Origin: Lepidurus packardi
Lineage: Eukaryota > Arthropoda > Branchiopoda > Notostraca > Triopsidae
Reading direction: 5' to 3'
Length of the DNA stretch: 64,000 bases
Assembly (NCBI GenBank): GCA_023053545.1
Contig: JAKZAN010000006.1
Coordinates: 1,865,001-1,929,000 of the forward strand
A program made the position numbers and the translations under genes. How positions within the stretch are numbered: position 1 is the first letter of the stretch; each line of letters begins with the position of its first letter. Below are positions 36,985 through 50,100 of the stretch, piece after piece. The notes under the pieces are model-generated. The model saw only the letters and a list, made by a program, of their open reading frames with translations. It was not told the DNA's origin and did no database searches.

Positions 36985-39693
36985 CTGAAAATGTTAAAAA
37001 GTAAAATAAAAAATAATTGTCTCGAAAAGCTGAACTATCACAAGCTGTGTACTTCTCTCGACGTGGTCAATCCCTTTGTAATGACCTGCATCCCAGGATT
37101 TAAGCTTCCTTAAATCTAAATTGTTATTGATTTCTGACTACAACTTTTAATGCTGTCCATCTCGGTTCACCGCAGCTTGTATTATCCTTATCAATTCAAC
37201 CTCGATTGAGGTAGTGAATGCGAAATATGAAGCAAGTGAAAGATTGCCTTTTCATGGACGTAAAAAGTAATTTTTTAGACGAAAAAAGGAAAAAAATGAA
37301 CAGGCTTTTACAACAAGAAGCCCCTAGCGTAATATATATTTAAAAAAATGAGTTGCCTATTTTGCCTTCGTCTCATCCTGTACCCTAACGAAGTTGTGGC
37401 AAACATGTAGTAGCTAAAGCTAGTTAAGACTAGCTTACATGTTCTTCTCCCTACCACCTTGCTACTCCTTCACTTTTTAAACCATGTCCATGAACGCTAA
37501 TAACGAAAACAAAAATTCTTGTATCTCTGGGATAAAATACAGTATGTCAATAATAAGTCTAAACATAAACATACAACCGACCTAACGAGGATTTTTAAAT
37601 CCCCTTATTACATTAGGCCATCGAATGGCGCTATAGGGAACCAAGAGAACAACATCTACAATATACGTACCTCAAAGATCGTGGAAACAATAAAGCTGAA
37701 GCTTGAAACTCGCGGTTTCGCAAGGAAAACCTGAACAATAGGACGAAGGAGATACAAAGGGCTATTCAAAATGGATCGCAGCCCTGACCACGGTTTTGTG
37801 TCCATAATTTTTTGTATCTTGAAAGATGAAGTATAATTAACGCATTAAGGGCAATTTTTGTTTTCACAGTTCGGTGTATGATTGCCAGAATGCGGACTTA
37901 ACTTTTAGTAAGCAGAAAATACATGAAAACGTAGATTGGTTGGGTTTCTCAGGGACATTCCTCAAAAATCGCTTCGCAAAAGAAAATGATCGCAATCGCA
38001 AAGATAATCGCAATCCTTAATTAGAATATTCGAATCGAGAATCTAATCTCATCGAACAAATAAGTCGCTTAAATAGTGAGTAACTTCTCTAATACGAAGG
38101 AGCAATTCTTGTTCTCTTCAACCACACATTATGCCTTTATTCTTTCCTCACTCGATAGAAATGCACCGAAGCGACAACTCGTGTTCATAGGCTATAATAG
38201 GTGCCTAGAAATTGTACTGCCCCTCCAAATTTATATGATTTTTTCTACGAAAAGAAACCATTAGCTCGACAACACTGAGGCTTGTTATGCCAAGTTGGTA
38301 AGAGGTCTACTAACGAAGCTTGTAAAATAAAATACGCATATGTTTACCACCTCAACCGTCTTTAAGCGGAATTGTTTACTGCTTACGATAATGGTCACCT
38401 GTGTAGCCTACGCACCTTAATATATAATTAGGCCGGACAATGTGCCACCGAGGCATATCAAGTAACCTTTATGGAAGGAACTCTAATAACAAGACAACCT
38501 TATACAACTTAATAGCAAAAACAAAAGTGTGCCAGCGTTGGGGGTGGGAAAGTGAAGAGAATTGTACTTACGTTACGGTGATGGACAGGAAATCGTGCAA
38601 TCTCTTGCGGAGAAGAAAACACACTGACTGAAATGCTGTAGTTTCCGAAAAAATAACGTATGTCTTTCAAATACGAGCTGTGACCTACGACAAGCAAAGG
38701 TTAGCTTATATTAAAGCTTCGAGGATGGCGAATGCACCTTTTTATACAGGCGGCTTGGCCTTTGCTTCGTTGCTCCCGTTTTGCAGGTGAGATGCGCCGC
38801 GCCTCGGAAAGCTGCAAAACTTACCTTGGTCTTCATTCTTTTCCTCCACGTATGCACAACAACGCTAAGAAAAGCAAACTAAAAAAAAAAGAAAAGAAGC
38901 TGAGGACCAGAGCAGGCACGAATAAATGTACCGGGTAAAAAACACAATTAAGTATGCAAAACAGGCTAGGGGTGCACGGACTTAATCGGATAACAAGCTC
39001 TGCTTGTCATTGAACCACGCAAAGCCCCTTGGGCGAACAAAATAGTCGAATTAGAAAAGAAAATGCACCACAAGATAAAAATAACAGAAGGTGGTAGCAA
39101 TGTTTTCTTTCAAAACACCCGCAGAAGTGTGCGACGCGCTTTCGTGTATACCGTCATGAAAAAAAAAATAACTCCACTCTTAAACAGTGGATGAAAACGT
39201 ATCGAGTGCAATACAATTCACAAATCTTTGCACGAGTTAGAATGTCAGCATCATAGTTTGCTTATAAATAAATACAACGTAATTAACACCTTCTCTAAAT
39301 GTCAGACTTGTCTATTTTATTTGCTTTTCCACCTGTTCGAGTCAACGTTCTATTGTACATAATAGAGAGAGTTCCAGTTTAGCGCCACGTTGAATGAAAA
39401 CTTCATATCCTTTTTATATGGGGTAGTAAATGATTGCGTCTACATTAGTTTTAACGTTGCAAGGAAACCCCTGCTGATAAACCTTCCAAGACACCACACA
39501 CAAAGGCAGCAGAGAGCGTAATAGGGAAATTCTTGTCCGCGGGACTTCACGCTGCTCCATTCCTTCGTCGCTGCTATTAGTCATGTCCAGTCAGCTGATA
39601 TTAAGACGTCCGTTCAAGTTGGGCTCTACATCGTATTCCGTTCTCAGACTCGCAGCTAGCTGGACCTTATCCTAAACGTGTAGTGTACGCATC
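36985..39693. other. Intergenic region between the peptide gene and sulfiredoxin
   Basis: The peptide gene and sulfiredoxin are divergent, so both promoters should lie here. The sequence is AT-rich with short unconnected frames only. The first 150 bp or so hold the peptide gene leader intron. I see no further gene. Confidence 0.5.
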
Positions 39694-40155
39694 ATGAGTG
39701 ATTTTTCCAACTGTACTATGACCAGTATCCACGCCGGTACGATTACAGAAATTCATGATGTACCTATGGAAGCTATTATTCGTCCATTTCCTCCCGACTT
39801 AAATCACGAAAAAGTGAACAGCCTTACAGAAACACTGAAAGTAAGTATTTGGCTTATACAACCAAAAGTTCGATAGCAATTTTTATATCGCGCCTTTTGA
39901 AAGAAAACATCGAACCTTAATCTTTACTAATGTTTATTATTATAGAATCCGGAAACTCGCCACTTGGTACCGCCTGTTGACATTTTGTGGATCAGAGGAA
40001 GTCAAGGTGGTAACTATTATTATTCTTTTGGTGGTTGCCATCGTTACGCCGCCCACCAAAGACTTGGACTGCCTAGTATTCGGGCTAAACTTGTCGATTC
40101 TTCCGTCCACGATTTAAGAGTGTATCTTGGCGCTTCGACGCCTGATTTGAAGTAA
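39694..40155 (+). CDS. SRXN1: Sulfiredoxin
   Basis: Sulfiredoxin uses ATP to reduce over-oxidised (sulfinic) cysteine in 2-Cys peroxiredoxins, restoring them after oxidative stress. Two exons (39694-39840 and 39946-40155) encode 118 residues, slightly shorter than the human enzyme. The signature [10 protein letters not shown] is present; its Cys is the catalytic residue and the Gly-Cys-His-Arg stretch binds ATP. The rest matches too: [12 protein letters not shown] at the start, [20 protein letters not shown] before the active site, and [13 protein letters not shown] at the end. The first ATG of the frame is used. Intron 39841-39945 is a standard GT-AG. The gene converges on ATF6. No mitochondrial-type N-terminal extension is seen, so a cytosolic location is likely. 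Confidence 0.96.
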
Positions 40156-40825
40156 CTTATTGTAGTATAAAAGCCAACTTGCCTTGCAAAGGGACTTACG
40201 ATTTCACTTTCCATTGTAATGCCATTGAAAAGGGACCCACTTTCACTATCGAACAATAAGTGTCAAGTTTTATTGAAATACTAGTTCTGAAATAAACTTG
40301 ATAATTTTTTTTATTTATTACGAAACGGTCCAAACTCCGCCACCAACCTTTTATGTGCAAAATCCAATCCGTAGTAAAAAACACCACAATAAACCAAACC
40401 GCCTCAAGAGCTTCACTCGTGCTTTAATTTTTTTTCGCGTATCAGATTACTTCGCTTTTTTAACATATTTTATACCTAAAACGGAAAATGCTCTTTTTCT
40501 GACTTCAAAATACAAAATGCACGCTTTTGTCTCACTTTATCCGAAAGAGGATAAATAAAACATTTTTTAAATTCTGAATAGAGATCAACATAAAAATAAA
40601 CAAAAAAGAGCTCGTTGAAGCTTGACTTTTTGCTTTCTTTTGCTATGGTAGAGTTAAAGCCTCGGATGTCCGTTTGCCATTATCTGACCACAATGGCAAC
40701 CGGTCAAATTCATTTGTATCGTCAATGGTTAACGTCAATAAAGACGAATTATCTCATACTGCCGTGTCGTCGACAATGTTCAAAGAAAAATTGCATAAAG
40801 AATTTATAGATATCGAATATTAAGC
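40156..40825. other. Shared 3' flank of sulfiredoxin and ATF6
   Basis: A gap of 670 bp between two convergent stop codons. The plus-strand AATAAA at 40291-40296 fits sulfiredoxin. The nearest minus-strand AATAAA signals after the ATF6 stop are at 40310-40319 and 40269-40274. The two 3' UTRs therefore probably overlap by tens of bases. Confidence 0.5.
40291..40296 (+). terminator. Polyadenylation signal, sulfiredoxin
   Basis: AATAAA about 136 bp after the sulfiredoxin stop, followed by a T-rich stretch. Confidence 0.6.
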
Positions 40826-43800
40826 TTAATGAGAGTTGCCACTCGTTGGGTAGAAGCGGTTCAATGACTCCTGTTGGTTCGTTAACTGAGTGAAAGGTCC
40901 ATGGCTATGACTGTCGACTGGGAAACTCTCCTTTTCTACTTTACGATGCTGCGTGATATTCTCGGTATCACTCCTTCGTGGCACTTCATTCCGAACGTTC
41001 TGTATTGGTTTTATCTTCTTGAATTGCTTATTCCTACATAAATAATTAAATAATTAGTAAAAGTCATTACAATGCAGGTAAAACTAGAAAGAAGGATTGA
41101 CCTACTTTAAGTTTAAAGTATTAGGAATCGGTTTCTCTGCAACTGGTTCAGTTTTTTTTGCAGCACTTGCAGTAGTCCTGAAAGACGCGTTGCCTGTCTG
41201 GCTGCCGTGAGGTGGCAGTGAGTTTTCTGCAACGTGAAGCAGCTTGGTGTTGATAACTTCACAGTCGATTTGCATCATGGCCACATGGTTGGGAGGCGGC
41301 TGCATCGATTCTGCAACCCAACATTGCATTCGAAAAGTATAAATGTCCTAAATTAGCTAATTTGCAAATTTCCAAAGAGAATGCAAATGACTTACCGTTA
41401 AGAGGCAACGCCGGTAGAACTAAGGACATCCTGGGTCGCAAGGTATTGTTGTGCTCTGTAGCAGGCAACAATAAGTGATCGCCAGAAAAGGAAACCACAT
41501 AAAAAGTGTCATCTCGGCGCTGAATGGCTTCAAAGAAGGCAGAGAATAAGTAATGATTTGGGGCCGGATCCAACACTTGCAATTCATGTTTAGCAGGGAA
41601 TGTCCTATGGGTTACAAAAAATGCAATCAATACAGTTGAGCGTCCTTAATTAATATCTAGATCTAAAAAAGTAAAAACTTACTTGGAATTTTTCGGTTCT
41701 GTTAACAAATAACTTCTAAAAGCGGCAGGTGCTTCTTTACGCACGTGGCCCAATGCATTATGAGGAATTCGCTGATCTAGCATCCGTTTAAATTCCATAG
41801 GCTTTTTGGCTTGCTGGTGTTGCGGATTGGCATTGGCAGTTTCAGAAGGGCGCTCCAGACGAAACCAATCTCGGAGCTCGCTATCAATGCGCAGAGATTC
41901 GGTTTGGTTGATGTACATAGGACACATGGGGTGCAGTTTAGTGCGGTTCACTTGCGTCCCATTCCAAGTTGGAGCCAATATGTCGCCATCTAATAAAGCA
42001 TCTTCCGAGGCCCATAACAATGATCTGGAGTGATGGCGTAACTGGGGAATTGGCGAACTCACGGAAGGGTTTCCGGATAGCGATGAACTGGATGAGAGAA
42101 ACCCTCTATAGCCATAATAATAATTATACAAAAACCGTATTAAGGTACCAAAAATCAAACACGTGTCACAAGCGTGTTATGAAGTAAAATACAGTATATG
42201 CCGCTTATTGTGAGAAGTTTTGTCAAGTGAATATTGATTCTATTAAGCGGAGATTCTAATAACCGAAAATCGGAAATATGCATAGAATGTTACGATAATC
42301 AGCGCGTGAAGCGAACTGGCTTGTTTAAACCAAAGAAAACAGGGCATCGTTTCCTTTTTGGGCACTTTCCGATTCGTTTCTTGGATTCTGGATTCACTAG
42401 ACCCATTATTGTTAATTTCCTAACGATTTTTCAGCAATTTTCATAGAGACGATTGAGGAATTCCTAATTTAACGCCCGCTTCCCTTTGTGGCAAATCTTT
42501 TAAATTTAACTTGTCATAAGTTTCAATAAACTGCAAGTTCTCTTTTACATTTTAATCGACTCTTTTCTTGTTCGTCGCCATTCTTAAATAACCACACGTC
42601 TAAAACCAAACTAACACTGCACCTTTGAAGCCTACTCCTATGCTTAGGTAGGGTTACCAACACGATATCCCTTCTAATTTTTCCAGTCAATTAAAGGAAC
42701 TGGTCATTCAATTGAATAACCTGCTCATTTAGTTGACTATGGACTTTAAAAGGGATTTCTCCCTAAGCGTAGTGGAAGGCTGGAATTGACAGGATTGGTC
42801 AAAACAACGTATTAGCGAAGTTATTGGTCAATATGCAAAGTCCATCTAGTAATTACTACTGTGGTTTCGTTACTTTACATGTGAAGATTCTTTTGAAATT
42901 GATTCTAATATGCGATAGTGTGGTTCTAATAACCAATTGAACTGCTGTGAATTTTATCGTTTCAAATCGGTCCTTTAAAATTTGATTCCATAAAGCGGCT
43001 GATTCTAATAATCAGTGATTACAACAAGCGGCATCTACTGTAGTTGAAGTATAGAATAACCAGCAATTATCTTGAAACTCAGGCAGAACACAAGTTGAAT
43101 CGCCGTTAACCCAACGTAGTAGAACTTACCCTAAAGAGGCCAGGTTTAAAGACAGCAACAGCATGACGGCTAAAAGCGCTGTTGTTTTCTTAGTGGTAGA
43201 GCTTTTGCTCTGCTCTTTGCTGGGAGGCTGGCCTTCCCAAACTGACAATCTTTCCCTCAATGCCGCATTCTCTGCCTTTAACTGCGCGTTCTCGTCTGCC
43301 AAGTCACCCAATTGACATTCCAACAATGACAAGTATTCCTTTTTGCGCTTACGGGACATGCAGGCGGACTCGCGATTTTTTATCATACGCTGCTGTCGTT
43401 TCAGGCTCCTCAACTAAATGAATCCAAAAATTCTTATTACTATTAGAATTTCTTTAGAGCTTCCACCGTGCTAACTCCCAACTAACTTTAAACTTACATC
43501 GGATTCTGAAAGACCAGGGAACTTGGAATGCGACGTCATTATCGCAGGGGGAGGAGGTGGTGAACTCACAACAACTTTTGCTGTTGCTTTGGCTGCTAAA
43601 GGCGCTGGGTTAACCCGCGCTGTAGCCTTGGCAGGTGTGGTGATTTGCAATAAACCTTGCTGCGTTAAGGATGCAAATTCTTCCGCAGATAGAAGGATTG
43701 GCTGGCTCCCGCTTTTGGTGGTGACAGTTTTATTCTTCAGGATCATAGGATTACTGGCAGTAGTTGTGGTGGTCCCGTGTAACTGAGCTTGCGAAATTAT

Positions 43801-46800
43801 ACGTATGGCGATAGGTTTTGCGTTCGCCGTCTGGGTCAAGGGTGCATTTGCTGATGCAGCAGACTGAGGAACCGAAGTCACAGGTAGGGATGGAAGTCTA
43901 GGTTGCGTGGGCGCAGCTTGCAATGCAAAAGCACCTTGCGGGAGAGTCACTCCTGTAATACAATTATTGTTTGAAAAAGATCTGCTCCAAAGTTACTGAC
44001 TGATTAGCTTACGTTTGTTAACGCTGATGATTCTTATGTTCGGGTTCAAATATTTCGTTTTGTTGGCTGGCAAAATTGGCTGTGGTGAACAAGGTGGACT
44101 GCCACTTGACAATTGCGGAGGGGTCACGGGAGGCGTTTCCAGCTATTAAATAAATTAGGTATTTAGACGAGCGAAAGACAAACAACTTTTATGGAATTAT
44201 TTTATAATGATTGAAATATAGTTATGGATCATACGAATTATGTTTATTATATTACGTTATTTGTTCGTTCCCAAAAGAGACGCAGATAAGTGTAAAAAAG
44301 AAGAAGAAAGTACCAGGAAGGCTTACATTGGGTTTCATTTCTACGATTGTACTATGCCAGGACTCAAGGGAAATTTGCGGTGAAGGCGGTTGGGATGTGG
44401 GTTCCATTTTGATAGCATCGTGTGGGAATCCTAAGAATACTCAAAATAATTACATTCTTTGAAAGGGTAAAATTAAGTTGAGTCAAGAGCATACCCAAAT
44501 TGGTCTCGCAATTGACGTTCAGAAAAGCGTTCAAGTCAATACTGGGCAAGTCCATGTTCCCATAAATGTCGTCCAATGCAGACTCTAAATGCATTTCAGA
44601 CACCACGCCCATATCTACAGAGCTTGGCGAGTTTGGGAGCTCGTTTTCCAAGCTTATGTCGCTTTCTATAGAATGAGGCGATAGGGAAAATTCCCCGCTA
44701 TCGTCCAGCGGCATGGGCATCTAAAGAAAAAAAATAACATTAATTCCATGTCCTTGTAAACATAAATAGAGTTCTTTACTTCCAAATCACGATGCAAGTG
44801 CTGTAAACAATCCGTATCCATCTCGGAGTCAACATCCACGTCTACACAAGTAAAGGAATCCATTTAAGTTATTGACGTTGTGATTCCCTTTTCCAGGACT
44901 GCCCTCAATTCAAGGAAATGTATGTAGGGTTCAACACGTTGGTTGGAACACAACCCTACTGTTACTGTAAATGCGTATAGTACAAGAACATGGATCCGTG
45001 TACGAATACACTTTATTGCTAGGGTATGGATTATTCATATAACGCCCGCGCTTAGGACTGGGGTAGTTCGATTCCTAGTACAGACTTGTTGGGGCTGCTC
45101 CAAGGAGAGGCAAGGCAAGCGAACAACCAAGACAGACCATCTTTACTTCTTTTGTTTTAGAAAGGGTATAAAAAGAGAAAAAAAACGCTGAATGATATTA
45201 ATTTACTGAACTAGAAACGGTCAAGATTTATACTCCAAAAACCGGCGTTAATTATTTGATCAACTAAAGTATTCTAGAGTACGACTTCATGCATCACGCT
45301 TATGTTGCCTCACAACATAAAAGCCCGACCGGATATCCTCCTTACGTTACCTGGATTCTCCTCGGAATAACAACCAACCCAGCCATACTTTTCCCTTTCT
45401 TGAATAAACCACGGCCGAATTATTCCTCTGCAGCTTTCACTGCTCAAAAATTATATGTAAGGAGCCCCCTCAATGACCATATTCAAATTTTTTCTTCCAT
45501 AGCTATTCTAAAAAGTCGAATGCAAACTGGAAATAGGATTCTCCGAACCAGCCGTTAGGGAGGCGTAGAAAGGGGCGTTTGCGGGAGAATTGAGTCCACT
45601 TGTTTGCGGTTCCAATATAATTTTCAAATGAAAATCGCATAGTGGAGGACCTGTATACCAAACAAGTTTTCCTGCTTCCTGTACCCTGACTAAAGTAAAG
45701 AAGGGGTCAAAAAACCCGAACTGGTGCCGCAAGCCTTGCTATACTCGGCACGGGGGTTTTCAAGCCAGTCAAGGTGAAACAACCAACGCCCCTTTTCGGA
45801 AATTCTTTATTTGGTACACAGCATCTTCAACGCAATTTAATTAACACAACATATGGTTTAGAAGGTCTGCAAATCAGTCAGCTGGTTTTCCATATGATGA
45901 TTTAATGGCAAACGAAAGTGTTCACTATGCATGCAGTAAACCAACATTCAAGGACAACTTTCTGCTTCACCTTGGCCTTGGGAAGGCAGCCAGGTGCTCT
46001 CATGAGAAAAGTTGTGCCTACTGGCCTGCTCCTGAATCCCCAAAAACCTGCATTCACGTTGAGTCTTTAACCTGCCATTCCTGAGTGCGTAAGCCCATGG
46101 TTTCCCTTTCTCTCCAAAAAACCAAAGACCTTGAAAACAGACACTTATTTTTCAGGACGCTACACAATATTTTGCCGAGTCGTATTACAAAGTCTCAGAC
46201 TGCAGCTTTTTTTCCTTGTGCTTTCCGCTTCTGAAATGTTGGCACGCAAAATAAGGATCGTAAAACTGAAGGATAGCTATTTTATCAGGTAATTCATGAG
46301 AAGCTTGTGGGTGAAAGGTTATAAGATAACGAACGTACGGACGCTACGAGGGTTTTACGTGCTTTTCCCAACCAACTCGGTAATGACGGCATGTAGAAAA
46401 GGGGAGGAAGAGAGACTCGAAAACACATGGCCGGTCATGTGTGTTAGTGGAGATGGAAGTAAGAGAGGAACTAAAAGAGATAGGGGAGCAAACTCTCGGA
46501 CAAAACAACATATAAGGAACTCGAATGAAACTGTCAAGCTATCTGCTTACATGCAAGGCTTGGTTCAGTTTTCGGGCCTGCTGGCTTAAGCTTTTAGAAT
46601 TGATAGCAAAAGTTATTCATTTAAGCTCTCATACATGTTTTGAAATAGTTGCTAAATAGGAAATTATAGCAGTCGACCTATACATGGGAAAGTCCAGAGC
46701 GTCTAGAGAATGAAAAACATGTACTATGTTTAACGGCGTAAAAAGGCAACAATTCAGACGGTTTGCGGCGTATATTCCACTTGATATTTCCAGCACCCTC

Positions 46801-47161
46801 CCTATTCTCCCTCTACGGCTCCCACCTCAACACCTATGAATACATGCACACAGGCATTTGCGCAGGTGTTACTTTGAGTCATTTAAGCTATATAATATGT
46901 ACGGCATTAAAATTGGACGACCTAAAAGCAAGCCGGTAGGTAAAGAAGAGAAGACAACCGATCGATGCGATGCCATAAAAAAATTCGTCAGGCTAACGCT
47001 AGTGGGTTTTTGGCGTTAAATTCATCGGTTTGGCTAAACTTAATTTTAGTTAAACAAGCATAAGGATCAAGATGAAGTTGCTTACCAAATGTGAACTCGT
47101 TGGAGCTCATATCTTCAGCAAAGAAACGAGACTCCAGACTTGAAATTAAATCCAGAGACAT
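40826..47161 (-). CDS. ATF6: ATF6, membrane-tethered bZIP transcription factor of the unfolded-protein response
   Basis: ATF6 sits in the ER membrane. Under stress it moves to the Golgi, is cut by S1P and S2P, and its bZIP half switches on chaperone genes. Eleven exons join in phase: 47086-47161, 44780-44841, 44495-44720, 44327-44430, 44013-44142, 43498-43952, 43130-43413, 41683-42105, 41396-41604, 41106-41310, 40826-41033, giving 793 residues. Seen: an acidic N-terminal activation region; a basic region with [10 protein letters not shown] (NRESA at 364-368) and a heptad zipper; a hydrophobic segment about 427-446 for the membrane; RSLL at 473-476 as a probable S1P site; and luminal blocks such as [15 protein letters not shown] and [10 protein letters not shown], typical of ATF6. 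A model starting at ATG 44863 is worse, because that region is the polypyrimidine tract of exon 2. Confidence 0.93.
42192..43040. mobile_element. Non-autonomous TIR DNA transposon (MITE) in ATF6 intron 7
   Basis: The ends CAGTATATGCCGCTTATTGT (42192-42211) and the reverse complement of the right end, CAGTAGATGCCGCTTGTTGT (43021-43040), agree at 18 of 20 positions. TA flanks both sides (42190-42191 and 43041-43042), as expected for a Tc1/mariner or pogo-type target duplication. Short related motifs (GATTCTAATAA, AAGCGG) recur near both ends inside it. No transposase frame is present. Without it intron 7 would shrink from 1024 to about 170 nt. Confidence 0.8.
44842..47085 (-). other. ATF6 intron 1 (2244 nt)
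   Basis: Donor TTTG|GTAAGC after exon 1 and acceptor TTGTGTAG|ACG before exon 2. Far longer than nearly all other introns here. First introns often hold regulatory sites, but none could be named. Frames inside are short and unassigned. Confidence 0.7.
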
Positions 47162-50100
47162 GGTACAAATAGAGATGTAGAGTAAGTTGCACTTTCGGCT
47201 CACTAGTTATAGTAATTTTATATTTGGAAGCCAACTAAACGTAGAAAAGACCACTACACCGGCCAAGAAGTTACACACACCCTATCACGCCTTCCAACAC
47301 GCTTTGAAGCTTCAGTTCTAGTAATTTCTTTTCCGTGCGTTAGTGGACGCGAGAGAAGTGATCGTCAAGCTCTGGGCAAAGCCGTGTGGTGCCGTGAGCG
47401 TCGTTTTACCTTGATGCCTTTGCTTCTTCCAGCCTCGAGCGTCAAACGCTTAGTACAAATATCGCTCTCGAGATGGCAAACCTATTCAGTGGTTACTTTG
47501 CTTACAGGTTCTCCGGTTAAAAACCCAGAGGTCAAATATGACACATGTGTCACATAATTGCATAACGTTCTCAGGAAAATAATGATAAGTGGGTATCAAT
47601 TGAGTTGAAAATTGGTAGTTGGATTGGAAATGAATTAGGCTAGGTTAGATTAGGTTAGCGATTTTCACCAACTTTCGTTAATGAGAATCGTTAAAACTTG
47701 TACTTTCTTGCACTCGACTAGCTGAAAAAAATAATTGTTCAAAAATTGACACAGTAGTGTCAATGTTTACAGCGAAGTGCATTAGACCCATTTGTCACTA
47801 AACCTGAAGAATATGTTGTTAATTTTGCGGGTCCTACTTGTCAACCTACAAACGTGAAGGCGTTCATGTATTTCAAAAGTTGAAAAGTTGGCTCAAAGCA
47901 CCGCCCTCCTAGTTATTGCCAATAAAATTATTCGTCGAAAAGGAACAGCGAAAAAGATAGCGTTCCTTGATACAAATTTTGTCATCCCATCATGGAGTTA
48001 CATGGTAGCATAAAATTACAGCCAGCAAACGCGCAATACTGAACCACAAATTGGCGCCAATAAACTTAGAAGAAGACGAGTAAAGTAGTATAGCGGTAAT
48101 CACATCACTATGATCTCCAAAGAAAAACTTGTCGTAAACGCATCACGTTCTTGTTAACGTATTTAGGCTGAGAGTACTATCGAGAATATCCTGTACACTG
48201 CTTTTATTCTCATCCGAACTCTGACCTAATGTTGAAAAATATAATAGTCAAATATTCTACGTTATATACTCATGAATTAATGTGTTATTAAAGCCGCTAT
48301 CGTAATATACATGCACGGATTTTTTTTAGTGTCCTGTGTTCTAAATATTACGCAGCTGTGTATGCGGTATGGTCCTTTCTTTTTCTTGGCTGATACGTTT
48401 TTCTGCAATGACAACACAGGAAAACAGAGCATCACAGGTCGGCTGCTTATTGCGTAGGGATCTAAAAATAGTAATGGTATATCTACTGGGGGAGAGGAAA
48501 ACCCCATAATTACATTTTCTTGTCCAGACAAATACCCCCTATAGATTTTGCCTTTGTTGTTGCTGAGATGCAGGCTAGCTTGGCTCCCAGCCCGGCATCC
48601 CGCCTCCTGACGTCCTAACTGACTTCCTTCCCGCCCCACAGATATATACCAACGAGCCAACAAGCATCAGCATAGCAAAGATTTCCTCTTATTGCACGTC
48701 ATCAACGCGGACTTCATTACGATATAAACGATCCCCAATAAAGTTTATGTTCTTACAAAAAATATGCTCTTATGCTCAGTGGCTTGGAAACCTTTAGTAT
48801 ATAGTGTATTGCCTTTTTAGTTCAAGACATATTTCTTTTTACGAAAGACGAATTTTGTTCTTTTATAAAAAACATCAGATGAACCCAATTAATTTTCTAT
48901 GTCAGTTTGGTAACGAACTTAAGGGAAAACTGCAAGGCCGCAGCGCGTGCCACCGCTAGGATATATATGGGCAGCCAGCACACGGTTTGTATGTACCCCG
49001 GCTTTCATTATCGATCGACGCTGTAAAAGCACCGGGACGCAAATGTCTGGGGGTCATAGCGCTGCGTCCGCATGCCACGATTATCTCCTATGCCCGCAAT
49101 ACCGAGAGTAGATATACACACGAATATTTCCGCCCACACATTTTTATATTTTTACAAATGCATTTGGCAACCGCAGTCCTAATGTAAGTTATAAAGTTTC
49201 TCAAAATCTCGAAAGATACTATTATAATCCTGATCCTGGACCCACATTGTCGTGCAATCGCACGACCATTGATCGCCAATTCGGGATTTTGTCCAAGAAA
49301 ATTGCTGATGGCTGCGGCATTGTAAACAGACCGTCAGCAACAATGGCAAGTCTAAAGGTGATACGTTTGTTTCACATCTAAGAATTTAAGACACCAAAGG
49401 GCCGGGAAATCAATAGCAATGATAACCGGACCAGCAGGCGAGTATAAAAGAGCGCTTTAAAAATAAAAAATAAACTAGCCGTGTTGGGTGAAAGTATATT
49501 TGCTCTTGTATAATAACCCTAGAAAAGGCATAGGGGTATTGAAACATGTTTGCATTTAACTGGAGAATAAGACCATAGGGAGTATTCAACCATTCGGTCC
49601 AAATCTAAACGAAGGAATCTAGGGGTAGATGGCGAGCCAGCGCCCACGGAAGACGTCGCACGCGGATGTGTAGAGCAGGTTTGTTCGTTTACAGCTGCCG
49701 AGCCGGCGCTCTGGGTACATGGAATTTGGCTTGGCGTTGCAGTTGAGCCATGGCTGTCCCTGGCGTATGTAATGTCAACGTCTTAATAGCATCTAGGAAG
49801 CCGGAAGTACTCATCGTGAATTGAAAAAGGAAAGTGACCAAGGAATTTCAGTCGAAACGGGCGTAAATGTACTCACCCTAAATTGCCAGTAACATGTAGG
49901 CAAAAGCGTGAAAAGAAAGTGGCATCGATTCCTAAATCAACTACGTTTAGAAAGCGTTTACGGACCCCGCTCAATTGGACGAAGAGCCCTATATTTTTTT
50001 ACATATGTCGGAATTTCTACATTTCTTTGTGATGTGGGTTGATTCTTAAATGCAAAAATTCACTCGAAACGAGTAGAATGTGTATCGTGTTACTGCCTTC

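Noticed and set aside
41102-41104. TAG as the normal stop of ATF6
   Set aside because: A donor overlaps it, and a good in-phase final exon of 208 nt lies 72 nt further on; kept only as a retained-intron isoform.
44780-44863. ATF6 starting at ATG 44863 with the peptide MDSFTCV
   Set aside because: Those codons are the polypyrimidine tract and AG of an acceptor; the upstream exon at 47086-47161 fits phase and gives a more sensible N-terminus.
45040-45090. B-box-like GTTCGATTCC on the plus strand
   Set aside because: Flanking bases do not pair as a T arm and no tRNA cloverleaf fits.
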